64,000 bases of DNA. Source: VXNE01 sp965217825 (GTDB lineage: Bacteria; Pseudomonadota; Gammaproteobacteria; Pseudomonadales; Azotimanducaceae). The stretch's first letter is position 1; every line of letters begins with the position of its first letter. The notes under the pieces were generated by a model that worked only from the letters and a program-made list of their open reading frames with translations, made no database searches and was not told the origin of the DNA. The position numbers and the translations under genes are program-made. The stretch is taken from contig OZ244571.1 of NCBI GenBank assembly GCA_965217825.1, forward strand, positions 4,092,001 through 4,156,000. The letters run 5' to 3'. Below are positions 59,227 to 64,000 of this stretch, piece by piece.

Positions 59227-59670
59227 TCAGACGGCAGCCTTCACATCCTCGGCACCCACCATGGCTCTGATCTCGGCCGCGATCATGCGGTCTTCTTCCG
59301 TGTAACCGAGGATACCGGCGTTAGACGCGTCATCCGCGAGCGGAAGGTGGCTGACGTGCAGCGATCGTCCGAAAGCTCGCCTGATGGCCGTCTTCACCTC
59401 ACCGACATTGAGCAGCGCGAAACGACCATTGGGCCGAAGCCGGAAACCCTTGCTTCTCAACGTCTCCCGAACGCGGCTCACGGCAGCTTCCCTTTCGGAG
59501 ATGGCTCCCCTCCCACCGCGCACTCCGAAATATTCGAGCCAATTGACAGATAGGTTGTTCTCCGCGGCGCGAATCCAGAAAGCGCTCGCCATCGGGTGGC
59601 CGCGCTCGTCGACCGCCGAAGGCTTGCAGTATCGAGCGACGTGGTCCCGGTCCGGCAGCGGCTCGTTCAT
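59227..59670 (-). CDS. Uncharacterised protein, second gene of a coupled pair
   Basis: 147 residues, no named family. The start MNEPLPDRDHVARYCKPSAV, then FWIRAAENNLSVNWLEYFGV and GFRLRPNGRFALLNVGEVKT, suggest a small folded enzyme or binding protein. It begins four bases inside the end of the gene at 59667-60449 (ATGA), and the two are likely always made together. No nuclease or toxin motif is visible. A two-component toxin-antitoxin or defence pair is possible on arrangement alone. Confidence 0.55.
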   Translation of the reverse strand: MNEPLPDRDHVARYCKPSAVDERGHPMASAFWIRAAENNLSVNWLEYFGVRGGRGAISEREAAVSRVRETLRSKGFRLRPNGRFALLNVGEVKTAIRRAFGRSLHVSHLPLADDASNAGILGYTEEDRMIAAEIRAMVGAEDVKAAV

Positions 59671-60449
59671 GTTCGCTGTATCCGATCGGTGAATGCGCGC
59701 ACGGCCTCCATTGCTTCCGCCGCAGGCAACTTTCCGTGCACCGTGAGTCGATCCACGCCCTGGCGATAGGGCTCGGACAGAGCGGCAAACCCAATGATCG
59801 CGCGGGGAAGAAACTCCATCGCCAGCAGGCCGTCGCCCGCCCGATCATCCGAGGTGCCGGGAATGGTCCACTCCACCTGCGCCGTTGCATTCGGGGATAC
59901 ACCGACTTCCGGGTCCGGCAACTGCCCTTGCTCGAGGAGAAAGCTCGCCATGTGCCAAAGCGAGTCGAGGGCCATGGGTTCTTCCTCCGGGTCCTCCCGG
60001 GCAAGCTCCTGCAGGTAGTGGATACGATCCGCAACCCGTTCCCGGCCGTGCAACCGCAATACCGCCACAATGGCGTGGGCGGTTGAAGCTTTATCGAGTT
60101 CGCTGCGCCAAGGTGCGCGCCCGGTGCGACCCGAAGGCCGCTCCGCAGATACGGGTTCTGCATCGCGAACCATCAAGGAGTCGTCCGCATCGGGCCCCAG
60201 GTATCGGTAAAAGCCAGGGCGGATGCGTGTGAAGAGGGGACCGTCCAGCACCCTCTTCAACGGTACGATGACCTGCTGCGGGCTGGTGTCCCTGTCGCCT
60301 CCGAGATCGATGAATCTCTGTCGAAGGGCCTCGACGATCTCCCGGCGCCGGTATATCGCATTGGCGTCGAGCAAACCACTACGCAATAGCTCCTCGACCG
60401 TAGCAGTGCCAAACGGCATGCCGAGCAGCTTATCCATCAAGAGCGACAT
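59667..60449 (-). CDS. Uncharacterised protein, first gene of a coupled pair
   Basis: 260 residues. GTATVEELLRSGLLDANAIY and RREIVEALRQRFIDLGGDRD look like a winged-helix or helical start, and FTRIRPGFYRYLG is a wing-like segment, which would make it DNA-binding. The C-terminal half (AQVEWTIPGTSDDRAGDGLL) and the closing helix (AAEAMEAVRAFTDRIQRT) are unassigned. It overlaps the next gene by four bases. Function unknown. Confidence 0.55.
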   Translation of the reverse strand: MSLLMDKLLGMPFGTATVEELLRSGLLDANAIYRRREIVEALRQRFIDLGGDRDTSPQQVIVPLKRVLDGPLFTRIRPGFYRYLGPDADDSLMVRDAEPVSAERPSGRTGRAPWRSELDKASTAHAIVAVLRLHGRERVADRIHYLQELAREDPEEEPMALDSLWHMASFLLEQGQLPDPEVGVSPNATAQVEWTIPGTSDDRAGDGLLAMEFLPRAIIGFAALSEPYRQGVDRLTVHGKLPAAEAMEAVRAFTDRIQRT

Positions 60450-60562
60450 TCGCGAGGACTCTAATCGATCAATGCGATCAGTTTACGAAAGGCTCTATAG
60501 GCGCGTCAAGATTAAAGGGATAGGACTAAAAGGATCAAAAGGACTGTCAGTTGCGTACAGGA

Positions 60563-63003
60563 TCAGGCGACCTCCTCTTCCTCGTCGGCAAGCAGGACCA
60601 CCGTGCCCGCATCGCCATCCACACTGATGATCCGGCCGCTCCTTATCCGTTGCGTGATATTGCCGGTACCGACCACCGCCGGAATCCCGTAATTCGCGCG
60701 CCATGATCGAACCGTGTCCCAGGATGCCGCCGATATCCGTGACGAGTCCGACCGCGTGGGCGAAAAGCGGGGTCCAGGCAGGGTTGGTCATGGGGCAGAC
60801 AAGGATGGAGCCCGGTTGCATCTGGTCGAATTCCGCCGGCGATTTGATCAGGCTCGCGGGCCCGTAACCGTCCCCGGGCTCACCGGCACACCGAGCATTG
60901 TGTCGCTGTTCGGATCGTTGAGTGTCTGCGTTTCCTTGAACGCGATGGACGGAATCTCGCTCGCCTCGGCCGGTATGGTCCCGGGAGGATGCAGACGCTT
61001 GCGCGCTTCCCGCAGCTCGCGGCGCTCTGCCGCTCGCATTGCATATTCGGGAAGCGCCCGGTTGCCTTCAGGGCGGCAATGGATTCTCTCAGTTCGGCGG
61101 TCAGGCAATAGTAGACGTCGTCCGCAAGGCGAAACGTGCCCACTTCCACCAGTCGCCGACCGAGCTCGGCCGCGAGGCTACGCAACACGGGCCACGCGCT
61201 GCCCAGGTAGAACATCGATTCCTCCCTGATCCAGTAAAACCGGTGGGTGAACCAGTGTCGAAATCGGAACTGCCAATACGGCAGGCCATCCAGCAATTGC
61301 TCGATGTCCTCGAGCGCCTGTTCCCGCTTCCGCGTCGCCTCGATCTCGTGTCTTTCCGGGTTGTAGTCCCTGTCCGCAACCATCGTCTTCAGGGTCGCGA
61401 AAAACGGAGTGGGATCCTCTCGCTGCGGCGGCTCGACGAAATCCAGCGTGTACCCTTCGTGTCCGTAGGTGTCGAGGTATTCGACTAGTGTTTCGTCAAG
61501 TCTAAAAATGCGAGTGTAGCTGCGAGGGATTTTTGGTTCCTGGCGAGGCGCGACGACGCGGTGTGGCAGGCACCACACAAGGAGGAGTAACGAAGCCAGG
61601 GGCCGAAAAGACCCGCAGATACCCGTAGATTTAGGCTTGACGGAACACTAGGGCCTTGCGGACAGGAGCGCTGTCCGGATGCTGCTCCAGCGCGTCCATC
61701 AGACGCGCGGCCGGGGTGCTGACCACCAGTTCCCAAAGCGATTCGTCCGCCTGAATCCGCTTCGAGATCGCGTACATGGCCGCGTTCGCGAGCATGGTTC
61801 TGGCCTTGTACCCGCTCAGGAACTGGCCGCTGGTGAAATGGTGGTCCGGCAGGTTTTCCTGCAGGAACGTCTGTAGCTGACTGTCCGTCGACTTCGCGAC
61901 CCCGAAGGTGTGGCCGGTATCGTCGGTCCAGTAGTCGCCTTCTGCGATGGCGAGCCCGCGGATACCCTCGAGCAGCGTTTCGGCTTCGACCGCGTGAGGA
62001 TCGACCTTGCGCCACTGCTCGACGGCCGCGAGGAGCCAGTCCGCACGTTGATAGGCGAAACCGTGCAGCGTCACGAACATCGGACCGCCCACCACCATGA
62101 GGCTTCTGCCACCGCGCCCGTGTTCCAATCCCTCCGTCAGGTACAGCTCCTCGAACAGGGGACAGACAGGATCGGGCATGTTCTCGACGATCTGCCGCCG
62201 GTAAAGGATCTTCGCGGGCGGGTTGGGCTCCCAAACCGCGTCGATGGGTTGCGGCGGCAGGTTCGTGATGGGTCTCGACTGCAACAGCCAGAGTTTGCCT
62301 TTGGCGATGGCCCATTCAACGTCTTGCGGGAGGCCGTCGTAGAGCGCCTCGATCTTGATGGCCGTGGCGCCGATCGTTCGCCGGTGGCCGGATTCGCGGT
62401 GAAGAGAATGCCCGACACTTCGGAGGGGACCATAGCCTGTGCCACCACCGCCATCGCCACCGACTCCTGGTCGATGCCGTTCTGATGCCGGTACGCGATG
62501 GCACGTTCGGTCCATAGCGACGCCCAACAGTTCTTGACCGCCGCAACCACGGCTCGCGCACCCGTCACGTTCAGATAAGTCTCCTGCTGGCCGGCGAAAG
62601 ACAGGTCGGGCAAGTCTTCCGCGTTGGCAGAAGAGCGGACGGCCAGCGCCGGATTCTCGCCATCGAGCGATTCGTAGGCTTTGGCAATTTCGGCGGCAAT
62701 CTCGTCGGGAACTTCCGCATCTGAAAAGAGCGCCTGGATGCGCGTCGCGGCGGATGCGAAGGATGACCTGGCTTCCTTCACCTCGGGTCTTGCGAGATCG
62801 AGGATTCTCGAGCGCAGGTCGTTGCCGTCGACGAACGTCCTGTAGGCGTTCGCCGTCGCTATGAAACCGCCAGGCACGGCGAACCCCGCCTTCGCCATGC
62901 GCGACAGGGATCGGCCCTTGCCGCCGACCACTTCCAGCGAGTCGTCTTGGGCACTAAGCGGCGATGTGTACTTGGACACATTCGATTCTTGTAAGAACAC
63001 CAA
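60563..63003 (-). pseudogene. PEP-utilising enzyme (PEP synthase/rifampin phosphotransferase-like), several lesions
   Basis: An ATP-grasp domain opens the gene (VVGGKGRSLSRMAKAGFAVP; ENPALAVRSSANAEDLPDLS). The frame breaks near 62375 (LFTANPATGER), where some sequence is missing, and resumes as GATAIKIEALYDGLPQDVEW and WLLQSRPITNLPP. It is interrupted by a MITE at 61488-61648. The linker continues VEYLDTYGHEGYTLDFVEPP and breaks again near 61040. The swivelling domain has GGILGHGSIMARE with the phosphohistidine, then, after another frameshift, GIPAVVGTGNITQRI to the stop at 60563. Start is probably GTG in MSKYTSPLS. Intact order of domains shows a once functional gene of about 800 residues. 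Confidence 0.82.
61488..61648 (-). mobile_element. IS630-type MITE with TA duplication
   Basis: 161-base non-coding insert with about 55-base imperfect terminal inverted repeats. Left tip, after TA at 61486-61487: GTGTTTCGTCAAGTCTAAAA. Right tip read inward before TA at 61649-61650: GTGTTCCGTCAAGCCTAAAT. Both resemble the IS630 tips at 1287 (GTGTCTCGTCAT). Removing the insert and one TA restores a continuous reading KAL-VEYLDTYG of the host gene. Confidence 0.88.
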
Positions 63004-63204
63004 GGATCACGTTCTAGGATAGGAACACGCCTGGGCAGGTTCAACGCAGCGACGCGGGTGGCTCAGCTTGATTCACCCATAAATTTGCCGGGTATGCAGT
63101 TCGTTCCGGGCCGTGGCTTATCGTATTCTGCGTGGATCGAAGCCATCGTGGACCGTCGCCACGCCGCTCAAGCAAGCGTCGCGGACGCGTCCGGAGGACT
63201 GCCC

Positions 63205-63822
63205 ATGAGCGACCACCACCAGCATCCCCCCTCGCCCATGGCGCTGCGGGTGAAGGCACTGGAGACTCTGCTGACGGATCGCGGAGTGGTCGATCCGGAC
63301 GCCGTCGACGCGATCCTCGATCTCTACGAACATCAGGTCGGACCACGCAACGGTGCGAAGGTGGTGGCGCGGGCGTGGACCGATCCGGACTACAAGGCGC
63401 GGTTGCTGGCCGATGCCACGCAAGCGATCGCGGAATTCGGTTTTCTCGGCATGCAGGGCGAACACATGGTCGCCCTCGAGAACACCCCGACCGCGCACAA
63501 TGTCGTCGTCTGTACGCTGTGCTCTTGTTACCCCTGGTCCGTGCTCGGACTGCCGCCCGCCTGGTACAAGTCGCACGCGTACCGGAGCCGTGTCGTAATG
63601 GAGCCGCGCACCGTCCTCAAGGAGTTCGGTGTGGACCTGCCCGAGGAAGTCGAAGTCCGGGTGTGGGACAGCACTGCCGAGGTGCGCTACCTCGTGCTGC
63701 CCCGGCGGCCCGCCGGGACAGACGCTCTCGACGAAGACGCCCTGGCCGACCTCGTGACACGGGACTCCATGGTCGGCACGGCCGAGCTGCCGAACCTCTC
63801 CGAAGAGCCGCGCGGCGCATGA
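63205..63822 (+). CDS. nthA: Nitrile hydratase alpha subunit, cobalt type
   Basis: 205-residue metal-binding subunit that hydrates nitriles to amides. The metal claw is VVCTLCSCYPW; CTLC is the pattern of cobalt enzymes, where iron enzymes have CSLC. Other family segments are ETLLTDRGVVDPDAVDAILD, TDPDYKARLLADATQAIAEF and RSRVVMEPRTVLKEFGVDLP. GGAGG lies seven bases before the ATG at 63205. Its stop overlaps the beta subunit start (ATGA), the usual coupling. The downstream activator gene would be outside the window. Confidence 0.95.
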   Translation: MSDHHQHPPSPMALRVKALETLLTDRGVVDPDAVDAILDLYEHQVGPRNGAKVVARAWTDPDYKARLLADATQAIAEFGFLGMQGEHMVALENTPTAHNVVVCTLCSCYPWSVLGLPPAWYKSHAYRSRVVMEPRTVLKEFGVDLPEEVEVRVWDSTAEVRYLVLPRRPAGTDALDEDALADLVTRDSMVGTAELPNLSEEPRGA

Positions 63823-64000
63823 ACGGCATCCACGACATGGGGGGCATGCACGGCTATGGACCCGTCGACCCCTCCGACGCGAACCCGTTTCACGACGACT
63901 GGGAGCGACGGGTCTTCGCGCTGACCCTCGCCGCCGGAAGACACCTGCGAGCGAACCTCGACCGTGGGCGTTTCGAACTCGAGATCCTGCCCCCGTCGGA
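63819..64000 (+). CDS. nthB: Nitrile hydratase beta subunit, cut by window end
   Basis: The N-terminal 60 codons are visible: MNGIHDMGGMHGYGPVDPSD, the hallmark start of nitrile hydratase beta subunits, then FHDDWERRVFALTLAAG. It overlaps the alpha subunit by four bases and continues beyond the window. Confidence 0.93.
   Translation, partial: MNGIHDMGGMHGYGPVDPSDANPFHDDWERRVFALTLAAGRHLRANLDRGRFELEILPPS

Noticed and set aside
1..64000. CRISPR array
   Set aside because: No set of regularly spaced identical repeats with variable spacers was seen; the only regular array (6812-6958) has no spacers and is coding.

Overview
The window looks like chromosome of a GC-rich gammaproteobacterium, probably an environmental or host-associated lineage known mainly from metagenomes. 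The order trmL / secB / rhodanese (YibN-like) / gpmI / envC / ctpA matches the E. coli yibK-secB-yibN-gpmI-envC neighbourhood, and an NtrC-type regulator opens the window. All family names come from recognising motifs by eye; no database search was run. Many reading frames are broken. Some breaks are clearly biological (insertion sequences, MITEs, internal deletions). Single-base frameshifts could also be sequencing errors.

Layout. 1-4.8 kb: end of ntrC, an IS630-type element, an uncharacterised gene with a zinc-ribbon and HEPN-like look, and a decayed P4-type integrase. 4.8-14.5 kb: housekeeping block (acyl-CoA dehydrogenase, trmL, coiled-coil protein, VOC protein, secB, rhodanese, gpmI, envC, ctpA, nitronate monooxygenase, pnuC). 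14.6-21.6 kb: toxin-antitoxin modules mixed with remnants of a sulfatase locus. 21.6-45.4 kb: a defence and mobile island bounded by two apparently identical IS1182-type copies in opposite orientation. It holds a 745-residue PD-(D/E)XK-type protein, an IS3-family element, a stand-alone FtsZ C-terminal-like domain, a type I restriction-modification operon (hsdR-hsdS-AlbA_2 ATPase-hsdM) with an internal direct repeat, a DUF6642-like gene split across about 11.3 kb, and a DUF262/HNH-AlbA_2 gene broken by an IS and a MITE. 45.5-53.8 kb: metabolic genes (two-gene hicBA remnant, SDR, PhyH-like dioxygenase, NTF2-like proteins, broken GH32, Coq4-like, methylmalonate-semialdehyde dehydrogenase). 53.8-56.4 kb: intact HepT/MntA, a decayed HigBA and an HsdM remnant. 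56.6-64 kb: NAD-salvage pair pncB/nicotinamidase, SDR, an uncharacterised two-gene unit, a PEP-utilising enzyme pseudogene carrying an IS630-type MITE, and the start of a cobalt-type nitrile hydratase operon.

How it fits together. About nine toxin-antitoxin modules lie in 64 kb. In several the toxin is frameshifted, truncated, startless or cut off from its partner while the antitoxin stays open, sometimes with its palindromic operator. The most unusual items are the reconstructable split DUF6642-like gene, the lone FtsZ C-terminal-like domain, the 745-residue nuclease-like protein with a truncated upstream partner, and two MITE-like elements whose ends match the IS630 and IS1182 elements of the same window.
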